The notes beneath the pieces are model-generated. The model did not search any database. It saw only the letters and a program-made list of their open reading frames with translations, and was not told the origin of the DNA. This document shows positions 8,530 to 17,405 of a DNA stretch of 64,000 nt, piece by piece. The stretch is from Planctomycetota bacterium (GTDB lineage: Bacteria; Planctomycetota; PUPC01; JACPCR01): positions 1 through 64,000 of the forward strand of contig JACPCR010000058.1 in assembly GCA_016179685.1 (NCBI GenBank), read 5' to 3'. The translations under genes were made by a program, and so were the position numbers. Position 1 is the stretch's first letter. Every line of letters begins with the position of its first letter.

Positions 8530-9728
8530 AGAATTGCGCCTTCCAAATCGAGCTTGAACCTGCCCTCTGTTCTGGAATGCGGTATGCGCGTTCACGCTGC
8601 CAGGAATGTGCGAAGGCATGCAGTCTGAACGCTATCCGCCGCGAGGGGGAGAAGTGGGAGCTTGGGCCGGCGTGCGACCACTGCGGCGTCTGCGTTGCCG
8701 CGTGCCCTACGGGCGCGTTGGACCTTCGAGGCGGCACCACCAGCGAGGTGGATGCAGAGATTCGAAAAGTCCTTGAAGCGTCGCCTGGAGGCGATGTCCT
8801 CTTGGCCTGCGAACGGTCGATGTCACAACAACATCCTCTCGTGTCAAAGGCCATCCGGGTCCCCTGTGCAGCCCGAATCGACGAAGCGACGCTGCTCGAA
8901 GCCGCCCTCAGGGACGCCCGACGAGTCTCCATCATCGTGGGAGATTGCGGGAAATGCAGCCGGCGGGAGCGCTTCCGGGCGGTTTTTGGGAAAACCCTCA
9001 AAGCCGCCCGGTCCTGGCTCGAAGCCTGCGGCATCGAGCGTGCCCGCTTGTGGGCCGGCCGTGCTGAGCGCTTCGAGGCACAGCAGTCGCCGGTGGGAGC
9101 GGATTACCGGCCCGGCAGCGTCAGCCGGAGGGACTTCTTCCGTCAGATTGCCGGCGCCGTAGTCCCATCGCCTCAGAAGGATTCCAACGGTTCGAAGGGC
9201 TCTTCCTCCGCACGCGTGAGCAAGTGTGAGCGCCTGTCCCGTTCCTTGCAGCTTCTCAAACGGCCCCTTGAGCCCATTCAGTCCACGGGCACTCACAGGG
9301 GGGAAATCGCCATTTCGGAGGCCTGCGTGGGCTGCAACGTGTGCGAGCACGTGTGCGCCACGCACGCGTTGGTCCGTGACGAGAAAGCCTGGGGCCTCCT
9401 GACGTTGCGGTTTCAGCCCGCCCTCTGTACGGCCTGCGGGTCCTGTGTCGAGGCCTGTTTCACCAAGGCGATCACTTTGAACGCGGTAAACGATGTATCC
9501 ACTCTGACTCCACAAGCGCCCCGGATCGCGGCGACCCTCACGGAGCGGCAATGTTCGCTCTGCGCCATCCACTTCTTTTCCAGTTCCACGGACGTATGCC
9601 CGCGCTGCCAGCGATTTTCCGGCGGGACATCCGGGCAGCCGGTCCCAGCGCCGGTGGAGGAGGTCTCGAAGCCGAATCTCACGGAGGCATCCTATTTGCG
9701 CGGAAGTCTTTCAACCAAGGGAGATTAA
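8496..9728 (+). CDS. Multi-cluster 4Fe-4S protein with internal Tat-like motif
   Basis: The 410-residue protein has two ferredoxin-like halves. The first carries CQECAKAC and CDHCGVCVAACPTGA; the second carries CVGCNVCEHVC and CTACGSCVEAC. The C-terminal tail has CSLC and CPRC pairs that look like a zinc-ribbon or rubredoxin-like knuckle. Between the halves, at about residues 209-219, lies SRRDFFRQIAG, which resembles a Tat signal although it is internal. The start, ATG 8496, lies inside the chaperone gene and fits coupled translation. It probably relays electrons in the molybdoenzyme system. I do not recognise a named family for the whole protein. Confidence 0.72.
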   Translation: MVFGKFILDAVENCAFQIELEPALCSGMRYARSRCQECAKACSLNAIRREGEKWELGPACDHCGVCVAACPTGALDLRGGTTSEVDAEIRKVLEASPGGDVLLACERSMSQQHPLVSKAIRVPCAARIDEATLLEAALRDARRVSIIVGDCGKCSRRERFRAVFGKTLKAARSWLEACGIERARLWAGRAERFEAQQSPVGADYRPGSVSRRDFFRQIAGAVVPSPQKDSNGSKGSSSARVSKCERLSRSLQLLKRPLEPIQSTGTHRGEIAISEACVGCNVCEHVCATHALVRDEKAWGLLTLRFQPALCTACGSCVEACFTKAITLNAVNDVSTLTPQAPRIAATLTERQCSLCAIHFFSSSTDVCPRCQRFSGGTSGQPVPAPVEEVSKPNLTEASYLRGSLSTKGD

Positions 9729-9731
9729 GCC

Positions 9732-10466
9732 ATGATCAAAAAAACTCGGATTCCTCTGCTGTCACAAGATATTTCACCGCAAATGTTTAAGTTGCCCATG
9801 GCGCTGCTTGTCATGGTGACTTCGGCCGCTTTCGGCGAGGACTCGAAGAAGCAGGGCAAGTTTATCGGCGCTGACAAGTGCAAGAACTGCCATCAGGCGA
9901 AGAAGGTGGGGGACCAGTTCGGCAAGTGGAAGGCGATGAAGCACGCCAAGGCATTCGAGACCCTGGCATCCGAGGAGGCCAAGAAGCTGGCCAAGGAGAA
10001 GGGCATTGCGGACCCGCAGAAGAGCGAGAAGTGCCTGAAGTGCCACGTCACGGCTTTCGGAGAGCCGGCGGACCGTGTGGCCAAGGGCTTTAATCCTAAA
10101 CTTGGCGTCCAGTGCGAGTCGTGCCACGGGCCCGGCGAGAAGCATTTCAAGGCGCGTCTTGCTGCTGCGGGTGACGAGGAGGAGGGCGGGGGCTTCGAGG
10201 ATGAGGCGGAGAAGGCCTACACGCCTTTGCCTGAGGGTGAGATCGTGACGCATCCGCCTGTCCAGACCTGCCTGGGTTGCCATAACGAGGAGGGGCCTTC
10301 CTTCAAGCCCTTCTGCTTCAAGAAGCGGTTTGATGAGGTTCAGCACTGGGACCCACGGAAGAAGAGGTCGGAGGCCGACGTCGCCGCCATGAAATGCCAG
10401 TGCGGGGAGAAATGCGAGTGCAAGAAAGGGGATTGCGGGGGATCGCCCGATGCTAAGGCTCATTAG
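9732..10466 (+). CDS. Tetrahaem cytochrome c (c554-like) with Cys-rich tail
   Basis: The 244-residue protein has a hydrophobic export signal (residues ~19-34) and four CXXCH motifs (CKNCH, CLKCH, CESCH, CLGCH). Spacing and words such as CHGPGEKHFKA resemble cytochrome c554-type or 'cytochrome c family' periplasmic proteins. The C terminus has a Cys-dense stretch, CQCGEKCECKKGDCGG, which does not fit haem motifs and may bind metal. AAGGGAGA precedes ATG 9732; ATG 9783 would give a shorter signal peptide. It follows the Fe-S protein by 3 nt, so it is the last gene of the first operon. A perfect hairpin lies 14 nt after its stop. Confidence 0.8.
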   Translation: MIKKTRIPLLSQDISPQMFKLPMALLVMVTSAAFGEDSKKQGKFIGADKCKNCHQAKKVGDQFGKWKAMKHAKAFETLASEEAKKLAKEKGIADPQKSEKCLKCHVTAFGEPADRVAKGFNPKLGVQCESCHGPGEKHFKARLAAAGDEEEGGGFEDEAEKAYTPLPEGEIVTHPPVQTCLGCHNEEGPSFKPFCFKKRFDEVQHWDPRKKRSEADVAAMKCQCGEKCECKKGDCGGSPDAKAH

Positions 10467-10479
10467 GTTCTAAGCCTGT

Positions 10480-10506
10480 AACTTCTCCGCGCCGTTCGGA
10501 GAAGTT
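10480..10506 (+). terminator. Hairpin after the first respiratory operon
   Basis: AACTTCTCCG (10480-10489) pairs perfectly with CGGAGAAGTT (10497-10506) around a 7-nt loop, 13 nt after the stop of the cytochrome gene. There is no T-tract, so it may act as an mRNA 3' end or belong to a repeat family: a related stem is at 59382-59423. Confidence 0.5.
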
Positions 10507-10695
10507 GAAGCCACGCCTCCCGGTCCTGTCCTCCCGTTGGGACTGTGGGGGGGACCCCGCTGGGATTTAGGCGTGACGCCGCTCGGACAACGGCTAAAGC
10601 CGTCACTCCAACTTTGGTTGCGGCCTCCCGCAGGGATTCCGTTGGGGGTCAGGCAGCGTTAAGGAACCCTTGGAGACGGTGCAGGAGAAGGCAAG

Positions 10696-11208
10696 ATGAA
10701 AAAATGGCTCGTGAAATTGGGATTGTTAGCCCTTGCTGGTGCTTTGGGTGCCGCTTGGGGATCGTTCTCTTTCTTCCGGCCCAAGCCCGTGACCCAGCCG
10801 ATCGCTTTCAACCACAAGAAGCACCTGGCGGAGGACATCTCGTGCAAGGACTGCCATCAACATGTGGAAGAAGGTGTCCACGCGACGCTGCCAGCCGTTA
10901 AGGCCTGCCTTTTGTGCCACGAAGAGGCGAAGGGGAGTCATCCGGACGAGCCGAAGGTGCGTGACTATGCGAAGGAGAACCGTGAGATACCGTGGATTCA
11001 GGTCAATCGGATGGTGGGGCACGTTTATTTCTCGCATTCGGCGCACGTGAAGTACGCGGAGATGGACTGCAAGGAATGCCACGGAGACATGAAGGAGAAG
11101 GAGGAGGCTGTCACCGTCTCGCAGGTCGAGCATCTAACGATGGGGCGCTGCATGGCCTGTCACGAAGAAAAGGGCGTGAGCAACGACTGCCTGGGATGCC
11201 ACAAGTGA
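10696..11208 (+). CDS. Membrane-anchored pentahaem cytochrome c (QrcA-like)
   Basis: The 170-residue protein has an N-terminal hydrophobic segment (residues ~5-27) that probably stays as a membrane anchor, then five CXXCH motifs (CKDCH, CLLCH, CKECH, CMACH, CLGCH). The start of the soluble part, AFNHKKH, is typical of c3/c7-type haem modules. Next to a molybdopterin-fold protein, an Fe-S protein and an NrfD protein, it corresponds to the cytochrome subunit of Qrc-type complexes (menaquinol to periplasmic cytochromes). QrcA of Desulfovibrio has six haems; this one has five. GCAGGAGAAGG precedes the ATG. The 230 nt upstream hold only the hairpin and a diverged intergenic repeat. Confidence 0.8.
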   Translation: MKKWLVKLGLLALAGALGAAWGSFSFFRPKPVTQPIAFNHKKHLAEDISCKDCHQHVEEGVHATLPAVKACLLCHEEAKGSHPDEPKVRDYAKENREIPWIQVNRMVGHVYFSHSAHVKYAEMDCKECHGDMKEKEEAVTVSQVEHLTMGRCMACHEEKGVSNDCLGCHK

Positions 11209-11216
11209 GCGAAGCC

Positions 11217-13622
11217 ATGACAAAGGATTCCGTTTCCAGAAGAAGGTTCTTGCAAACTGCCGGAGTGGCGGCCGGCGGCTTTCTCCTTGCCGGCTGTGAC
11301 GACGAGGACCCTTACGCCTTGGAGAAGCCGGCGGTCCCCGGGGAGGACCGATGGTATTCCGGCGAAGAGAAATGGGTCGCCAGCGTGTGCGGCCAGTGTC
11401 CAGCGGGCTGCGGGATACGCGTGCGGGTGGTCGAAGGCCGCGCGGTGAAGATCGAGGGCAATCCGGTGTGTCCGATCAACCGTGGCGGGCTGGGGCCGAA
11501 AGGCCAGGCGGGCCTTCAGCTTCTCTATCATCCGGACCGAGTGCGGGGCCCGCTGCGCCGGGCCGGCCCCCGCGGCTCGGGTCGCTGGAAGCCGGCGACC
11601 TGGGACGAGGCGATTGCAGAGGTCGGCAAAGCCCTCACTGAGCTTCGAAATCAGGGCGACCCGCGGTCGCTCGTGGTGCTGGACGGCGAGCCCCGCGGGA
11701 TGGTGCCGGAGCTGTGGGTGCGTTTCCTGGATGCCTTCGGCAGCCCGAACCATATCCAGCACCGGTCCACGACGGACGGCATCAAGGTGCTGGCGATGCA
11801 GTACATGCACGGAGTTGGGGAGCTGCCCGCATACGACTGGGACAGCACGCGTTACGTGCTGAGCTTCGGCGCGAATCTCTACGAGTCGTGGTGTCAGACG
11901 ATCCACTTCATGCGGGCCTCGAGCCTCATGCGACGCGGGATGCCCGGCCGCCGCGTCAAGCTCGTGCACGTCGCTCCTCGGTTCTCCGTCACCTCCGCGA
12001 AGGCCGACGAGTGGGTGGCGATCGAGCCGGGGACCTACGGCGCCCTGGCTCTCGGAATCTGCCACGTGCTGATCGAGAAGGAGCTGTACGACAAGAATTT
12101 CGTCAGCGACCATACCTTCGGTTTCGAGGATTGGACGGACGAGCAGGGGAAGGCGCACCGCGGTTTCAAGGACCTGGTGGAGAAGGACTATCCCGTTTCG
12201 AAGGCGGCGGCCGTCACGGGCGTTCCTGCCGGGACCATCGAGCGGCTGGCGCTGGAGATGGTGGAGCACCGGCCAGCCATTTCCGTGGCGGACGGGAACG
12301 CGGGAGCTGCCACGAACGGCCTGGGGACCGCGATGGCGATTCACGCCCTAAACGCTCTTCTGGGCAACCTCGAACGCCCCGGCGGCATGCTGGTTCAGCA
12401 GGCGTTGCCCCTCAAGCCCTGGGACGAGGTGGAGCGTGACGAGATCGCCGAGAAGGGGCACGCCGGGCCGCGCATCGACGGGGTTGGGGGACCCCGTTGC
12501 CCCCTCGGCATCGGGTTCATCCAGGGCCTTCCCGAAAGCATCCTGTCCGAGCAGCCTTACCCTGCGAAGGCCCTTATCCTCTACCGGTCCAACCCGGTGT
12601 TTTCGAAGCCGGATGGCCGGCGCTGGATCGAGACGCTGCAGAAGGTGCCGCTGGTCGTGAGCTGCTCTCCGCTCCACGACGAGTCCACGCTTTGGGCGGA
12701 CTTTGTTCTTCCCGATCACACCTACCTCGAGCGCTGGGAACTGGTCGAGCCGATCCCGAGTGTCGGCTACCCCATCATGGGCTTCCGCCAGCCCGCGGTT
12801 GTCCCGCTTTACGACACGATGGCCACGGGCGACGTGATTCTGCGCCTGGCCAAGGCGATGGAGTCCCCGATGAGCGAGGCCTTTCCATGGAAGGACTATC
12901 GCCAGGCCACGACCGAGCGGCTCAAGGGGCTGCTCGAGGTGGAGAATGGTTCGATTGTGGCCTCGAAGATGGGCGAGCTGGGAAAGGGGCTGACCCGTGA
13001 CGGCGGGTGGCATGCGGCAGGCTACCCATTCGAGCAATGGGAAGGCGCGTTTCGGACTCCCTCGGGCAAGTTCGAGTTTTATTCGCAGGCCATAGCGGGG
13101 AAGCTGGCGGAGGTGTTTCCGGATGCGGCGGTGCTCGAGGCGCACCTTGCGAAGGCGGGGATAACGTCCCGCGGGGACGATCTGTGCCTGCCGCACTGGG
13201 AGTCGCCGCGCTTCGCCGGCGATGCGGCGGAGTATCCGTTCATCCTGATCGTTTATCGGGGCATCAACCACGCGGAAGGAGGGGTGCGACACTTGCCCTG
13301 GCTCAAGGAGGTCCCTCTGGACCGCCGGAAGGCATGGAAGGATTGCGTGGAGATTCACCCCGATGACGCCAGGAGCGAGGGGCTTCGTGAAGACGACCTC
13401 GTGTGCGTCGAGTCCCCAGCGGGGCAGCGCTCCCTGTCCGTGCACTTGAATCCAGGCGTACGGCCAGGGAGTCTTGCGGTGGCTCTCGGGCACGGCATTT
13501 GGCCGCCGCGCCCGGAAGGGAAGGATTCCCCCAGCGTCATGAGTCTCTTGGCAAACGCCAGCGAGCCCCTGGCGGGTGTTTTGGCTCTTCAGGGAACCCG
13601 GGCCCGCGTTCGAAAGGTTTGA
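11217..13622 (+). CDS. Molybdopterin-oxidoreductase-fold subunit of a Qrc-like quinol complex
   Basis: The 801-residue protein starts with a combined Tat/lipoprotein signal: SRRRFLQTAG, then LLAGC at the cleavage site, so it should be a periplasmic lipoprotein. A [4Fe-4S] site is present (C58-x2-C61-x3-C65, then a later Cys in NPVCPINRGG). At the place where the 3894-7043 enzyme has Cys241, this protein reads HRSTTDGIKV (H182 to V191) with no Cys, so Mo would be ligated by another residue (Asp187 is a candidate) or be absent, as reported for QrcB. The start, ATG 11217, lies 6 nt after the cytochrome stop and gives the Tat signal at the N terminus. It sits between QrcA-like and QrcC/QrcD-like genes. 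Confidence 0.8.
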   Translation: MTKDSVSRRRFLQTAGVAAGGFLLAGCDDEDPYALEKPAVPGEDRWYSGEEKWVASVCGQCPAGCGIRVRVVEGRAVKIEGNPVCPINRGGLGPKGQAGLQLLYHPDRVRGPLRRAGPRGSGRWKPATWDEAIAEVGKALTELRNQGDPRSLVVLDGEPRGMVPELWVRFLDAFGSPNHIQHRSTTDGIKVLAMQYMHGVGELPAYDWDSTRYVLSFGANLYESWCQTIHFMRASSLMRRGMPGRRVKLVHVAPRFSVTSAKADEWVAIEPGTYGALALGICHVLIEKELYDKNFVSDHTFGFEDWTDEQGKAHRGFKDLVEKDYPVSKAAAVTGVPAGTIERLALEMVEHRPAISVADGNAGAATNGLGTAMAIHALNALLGNLERPGGMLVQQALPLKPWDEVERDEIAEKGHAGPRIDGVGGPRCPLGIGFIQGLPESILSEQPYPAKALILYRSNPVFSKPDGRRWIETLQKVPLVVSCSPLHDESTLWADFVLPDHTYLERWELVEPIPSVGYPIMGFRQPAVVPLYDTMATGDVILRLAKAMESPMSEAFPWKDYRQATTERLKGLLEVENGSIVASKMGELGKGLTRDGGWHAAGYPFEQWEGAFRTPSGKFEFYSQAIAGKLAEVFPDAAVLEAHLAKAGITSRGDDLCLPHWESPRFAGDAAEYPFILIVYRGINHAEGGVRHLPWLKEVPLDRRKAWKDCVEIHPDDARSEGLREDDLVCVESPAGQRSLSVHLNPGVRPGSLAVALGHGIWPPRPEGKDSPSVMSLLANASEPLAGVLALQGTRARVRKV

Positions 13623-13625
13623 TCC

Positions 13626-14465
13626 ATGAACGATCTCAGAGAGGGAAGCAGCAAGCCGGCAGAGACTCACCGCCGCTCCTTTTTCACGACATTGGCGGCG
13701 GCGTTGGCTGGCATTTTCCTACTTCCAAGGCGACTCTTCAGTTCCGAGCCTGCGCGCGAGCGCCTCCGCCGTAAGTGGGGTATGGTCATCGACTTAGACA
13801 AGTGTACGGGATGCCAGGCGTGCGTGGTCGCCTGCCGCGCGGAGAACAACGTGCCGGTGGCCGGGCCCGCGCAGACCCAAAACGATCGGGGCATCTTCTG
13901 GATGGACATGCTCGAGGTTTCTGAAGGGTCGTATCCGGACTTGCAGAGGCAGTTGACGCCGATCCCCTGCAACCACTGTGAGAATGCGCCCTGCGTGAAG
14001 GTCTGCCCGGTCGGCGCCACCTTCATCAATGAAGAGGGCATCGTGGCCCAGGTCTGGGCCCGGTGCATCGGATGCCGTTACTGCACCACGGCGTGCCCCT
14101 ATTCCCGGCGGTACTTCAACTGGCAGGCGCCCTCGTGGCCCGAGACGATGAAGAATCAGCTCAATCCGGACGTGGCGACAAGGCCGAAGGGCGTCGTCGA
14201 GAAGTGCACCTTCTGCCATCATCGCATCCGCAGGGCGCGGGAAAAGGCGCGAGCTGAAGGCCGGGAGCTTGCAGACGCCGACGTGAGGACCCTGCCGGCC
14301 TGCGCCCAGGCCTGTCCGGCCGAAGCCATTCTTTTCGGGGATCTGGGCAGTCCGGAATCCGAAGTGTCCCGGCTGGCCAGAAGCCCGCGCGCCATGCGGC
14401 TGCTCGAGGACTTAGGTACGCATCCCAAGGTGGTTTACCTCCGGGAGGCAAAATGGAAAGAGTAG
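13626..14465 (+). CDS. Four-cluster Fe-S subunit of the Qrc-like complex
   Basis: The 279-residue protein has a twin-arginine-like N terminus (HRRSFFTTLAAALAG) and the usual four ferredoxin clusters: CTGCQACVVAC, CNHCENAPCVKVC, CIGCRYCTTAC, and CTFC with a later CAQAC. It corresponds to QrcC/HybA-type subunits that link a periplasmic catalytic-fold subunit to the membrane NrfD subunit. It starts 3 nt after the preceding gene and overlaps the NrfD gene by 13 nt, so the four genes form one tightly coupled operon. The 188-residue Fe-S subunit at 7077 is a paralogue without a signal sequence. Confidence 0.87.
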   Translation: MNDLREGSSKPAETHRRSFFTTLAAALAGIFLLPRRLFSSEPARERLRRKWGMVIDLDKCTGCQACVVACRAENNVPVAGPAQTQNDRGIFWMDMLEVSEGSYPDLQRQLTPIPCNHCENAPCVKVCPVGATFINEEGIVAQVWARCIGCRYCTTACPYSRRYFNWQAPSWPETMKNQLNPDVATRPKGVVEKCTFCHHRIRRAREKARAEGRELADADVRTLPACAQACPAEAILFGDLGSPESEVSRLARSPRAMRLLEDLGTHPKVVYLREAKWKE

Positions 14466-15796
14466 AGGACCTCTCGTTTGAGGCTGCGGCCATCCTGTCG
14501 CCCCTGCGGCACACTCGGCGGAGGTTTTACGTGGCCGTGGCGGCGTTGCTGGGCATCATGGCCTTTGCCGTCTACGCCTATGTCCAGCAGTTCACCCGCG
14601 GCCTGGGCGAGACGGGGATGAACCGTCCGATCTATTGGGGCATGTACATCGGCAACTTTGTCTTTTTTGTTTCCATCAGCCTGGCGGGCACGCTCATCTC
14701 CGCCATCCTGCGCGTCGTCAAGGCGGAATGGCGCAGGCCGATCACGCGCTGCGCCGAGTTGATCACGGTGCTTTCCCTGATCTTCGCCGTGGTCAATATC
14801 ATCGTGGACATGGGCCGGCCGGACCGGCTGCTCTATATCGCCCAGCACTTCCGGATTCAATCGCCCATCGTCTGGGACGTGATCAGCATCAATTCCTATT
14901 TGGCAGCAAGCCTCATCTATCTCTATCTGCCCATGATACCGGACCTGGCCCTGCTGCGTGACCGTCCGGGCCGGTGGAGAAGCCTGTACCGCATCCTTTC
15001 CCTGGGTTACGAGGGCACGGAGAAACAGCACCTCTGGCTGGAACGCCTGACCGCGTTGATTGCCATTCTGATCATCCCCATCGGCATCTCGGTCCATACG
15101 GTGACGGCCTACCTGTTCGCCACGACGTTGCAGCCGGTCTGGCACAGCACCATCTACGGGCCCTTCTTCGTGGTCGGCGCCCTCTACACGGGCACGGCCG
15201 CCTTGATCATCATCATCGCCATCCTCAGGACCTCTCTCCGCCTCCGGCACGTGTTGAAGGACGTGCATTTCAATAATCTGGGCCTGGTTCTGATGGCCGA
15301 GGGCCTGATGGTGGCCTATTTCCTGATTTGCATCTACCTGGTCGAGATCACCGGGCAGGAGCCTCATGTCCTCCGCGTGGTGCTCAGCGAGATTCAAGGC
15401 CCCTTTGCCTTACCTTTCTGGGGAATGGTCGTTCTGGGCATCCTTTTTCCCCCGTTCTTTTTGGCCTTCCGCAAGACCCGCACGGTCTTGGGCTGCGTCT
15501 TCGCCTCTGTGCTGGTGGTCATCGCCATGTGGATCGAACGTTTTCTGATCGTTGTTCCGACGTTGATGCACCCCCGCTTGCCTTGGCCCGAGGGCGTCTA
15601 CTCCCCAACGTGGGTGGAATGGTCGATCACGGCGGGGTGTCTGGCCGCGTTTGCCCTGCTGTACATGATCTTCACCAAGGTCTTCCCGGTCGTCTCGCTC
15701 TGGGAAATCCAGGAGGGGATGGAAACGGCGATTCCCGACGTGACGGAGCGCTACAAGTCCTACATGCCGGAAAAACTGGGAGAGGAGCCGGTGTGA
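14453..15796 (+). CDS. NrfD/PsrC-family integral membrane quinol-binding subunit (QrcD-like)
   Basis: The 447-residue protein is hydrophobic throughout, with about ten predicted membrane spans. Recognisable NrfD-family features include the motif near residue 60 ending in PIYWGMYIG and the segment FLIVVPTLMHPRLPWP. NrfD proteins bind menaquinol and pass electrons to the adjacent Fe-S subunit. The start overlaps the Fe-S gene (ATG inside its last codons). The C terminus ends 7 nt before the histidine kinase start, so the sensor may be co-transcribed. A longer relative is encoded at 20806-22425. Confidence 0.87.
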   Translation: MERVEDLSFEAAAILSPLRHTRRRFYVAVAALLGIMAFAVYAYVQQFTRGLGETGMNRPIYWGMYIGNFVFFVSISLAGTLISAILRVVKAEWRRPITRCAELITVLSLIFAVVNIIVDMGRPDRLLYIAQHFRIQSPIVWDVISINSYLAASLIYLYLPMIPDLALLRDRPGRWRSLYRILSLGYEGTEKQHLWLERLTALIAILIIPIGISVHTVTAYLFATTLQPVWHSTIYGPFFVVGALYTGTAALIIIIAILRTSLRLRHVLKDVHFNNLGLVLMAEGLMVAYFLICIYLVEITGQEPHVLRVVLSEIQGPFALPFWGMVVLGILFPPFFLAFRKTRTVLGCVFASVLVVIAMWIERFLIVVPTLMHPRLPWPEGVYSPTWVEWSITAGCLAAFALLYMIFTKVFPVVSLWEIQEGMETAIPDVTERYKSYMPEKLGEEPV

Positions 15797-15803
15797 ACAG
15801 CCG

Positions 15804-17405
15804 ATGTCGATCCGCGCCAAGATAACCTTGTTCGTGCTGGTGGTCGGCCTGTCCGAGGCGGTGCTTCTGGGCGTGATCGGCTATAATAGTGTTTCCAGCG
15901 TATCTCGAAATGCGGCTGAACTGCGGCGCATCGGGTCCGCCATCGAAGGCACCCGGGCGCTCAACGTGGCCTTGAGCCGGCTGTCCGATCCGGTGGAATT
16001 CCTGCTCCGGAACGAGCGCACGGCGTCGGACCGATTCGGCAGCCACATGGATGAGCTGGAGCGCCGGGTGTCGACCTGTGCGGCGACGAGCTGCCATGGG
16101 TATGAGAAGCGCCCGCCGGAGATGGCCGGCCAGGTCATTCGAGACCTGCGGACCATCCGTGGGAGCGGGACGAAAATCCTTGTGGGGCGGGGGCCGGGTG
16201 TGCCGCCGCCCCTCGAGGACTGGGCGGAGGGGGTGGATGGTCCCTCCCGGAAGGTTTCCGAGGCGACCGGGCAGATGGCGGAGACGCTGACGGCCAAGGC
16301 GAAGGAGCTGGAGTCCGCCTCCCGCGAGACCGAGCGCGCCGCGTTGTTTCTGGTGGGTACGACGACGGTCTTCTGTATTTTCGTGGCCGTGGCGCTTTGC
16401 CATCCCATCGCTGGCGGCATCACGAGGCCGCTGGAAAACCTCGCCGACCAGAGCCGCCGGATTGCGGAGGGCGATCTCACCCTGCGGGCGGCGGAGACGG
16501 GCCCCCGCGAGACCGTACGCCTGGCGCGCTCTTTTAATCTCATGCTGGACGATCTTTCGAAGCAGCGGAATGCGCTGCTGAATTACCAGAACGAGCTGGA
16601 GCGAACGGTCGAGGAGCGGGTCTCCGAGCTGCGCCAGAAGGACGAGGAATTGAAGCGCAGCGAGCAATCGGCGGGAATCGGCCTGGTCGCCGGGGCCGTG
16701 GCGCACGACCTGAACAATCCGTTGTCCAACATCCTTTTGAACGCCGAGTCCCTGCTCGATTCGATGCCGGAGTCATCGCCAGGCCGGGAAATCGCCATGG
16801 ATATCATGAGGGATGCTCAGCGCTGCCGGGAGATCGCCTACGAGATTCGGACGCTGGGCAGGGAAAATGAGGTCGAGTTCCTCCCCTGCCGGTTGGACCA
16901 GATCGCGGCGGAGGCGGTACGGCATCTTCGTTTCAAGTGGAAGCTGCGGGATATCCAGGTGCGCTGCGAGCTCGGAAAGGACCTGCCGGAATGCCTGTGC
17001 AATGCCCCGCGGATTCTTCAGCTCCTCGTCAACCTCATGAGCAACGGCATCGATGCTTCCCCCGATCACGGCGAGATCACGGTCCGGCTGGACGCTCGTG
17101 ATGAAAAGATCATTCTCGAGGTCGAAGATGGCGGTAGCGGGATTCCCCCGGAGTGCCGGGATTCCCTCTTCAAGCCCTTCTTTACGACCAAGGTGAAGGG
17201 CACGGGCCTTGGACTGGCCATCAGCAGGCGCATTGTGCAGCAGCACGGTGGAACGATCGAGTGCCGGACGCGTACCGTTGCGGAGGCGGCCGGGAAGCCC
17301 CCGCCTGGCCATGGCACGCTCTTTCGGATTCAATTACCCCTGACCAAGAGGAACAGTTCGAGCGGCCCCCATGAATGCCAAGGCTGCCATCCTGGTGGTA
17401 GATGA
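15804..17405 (+). CDS. Membrane sensor histidine kinase with possible haem-binding periplasmic domain
   Basis: The 533-residue protein has an N-terminal membrane span (residues ~5-25), a periplasmic sensor domain, a second span (~180-205), HAMP, then a kinase module. The phospho-acceptor box is AHDLNNPLSN (His301), followed by the N box LMSNGIDAS and G boxes around GTGLGLAISR. The sensor domain carries C92-AATS-C97-H98 followed by GYEKRP, which reads as a CX4CH haem-c site, a known variant in some cytochromes c3. If haem binds, the kinase could sense redox state or a gas. It overlaps the NtrC-type regulator by 35 nt, so they form a two-component pair. Confidence 0.85.
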   Translation: MSIRAKITLFVLVVGLSEAVLLGVIGYNSVSSVSRNAAELRRIGSAIEGTRALNVALSRLSDPVEFLLRNERTASDRFGSHMDELERRVSTCAATSCHGYEKRPPEMAGQVIRDLRTIRGSGTKILVGRGPGVPPPLEDWAEGVDGPSRKVSEATGQMAETLTAKAKELESASRETERAALFLVGTTTVFCIFVAVALCHPIAGGITRPLENLADQSRRIAEGDLTLRAAETGPRETVRLARSFNLMLDDLSKQRNALLNYQNELERTVEERVSELRQKDEELKRSEQSAGIGLVAGAVAHDLNNPLSNILLNAESLLDSMPESSPGREIAMDIMRDAQRCREIAYEIRTLGRENEVEFLPCRLDQIAAEAVRHLRFKWKLRDIQVRCELGKDLPECLCNAPRILQLLVNLMSNGIDASPDHGEITVRLDARDEKIILEVEDGGSGIPPECRDSLFKPFFTTKVKGTGLGLAISRRIVQQHGGTIECRTRTVAEAAGKPPPGHGTLFRIQLPLTKRNSSSGPHECQGCHPGGR

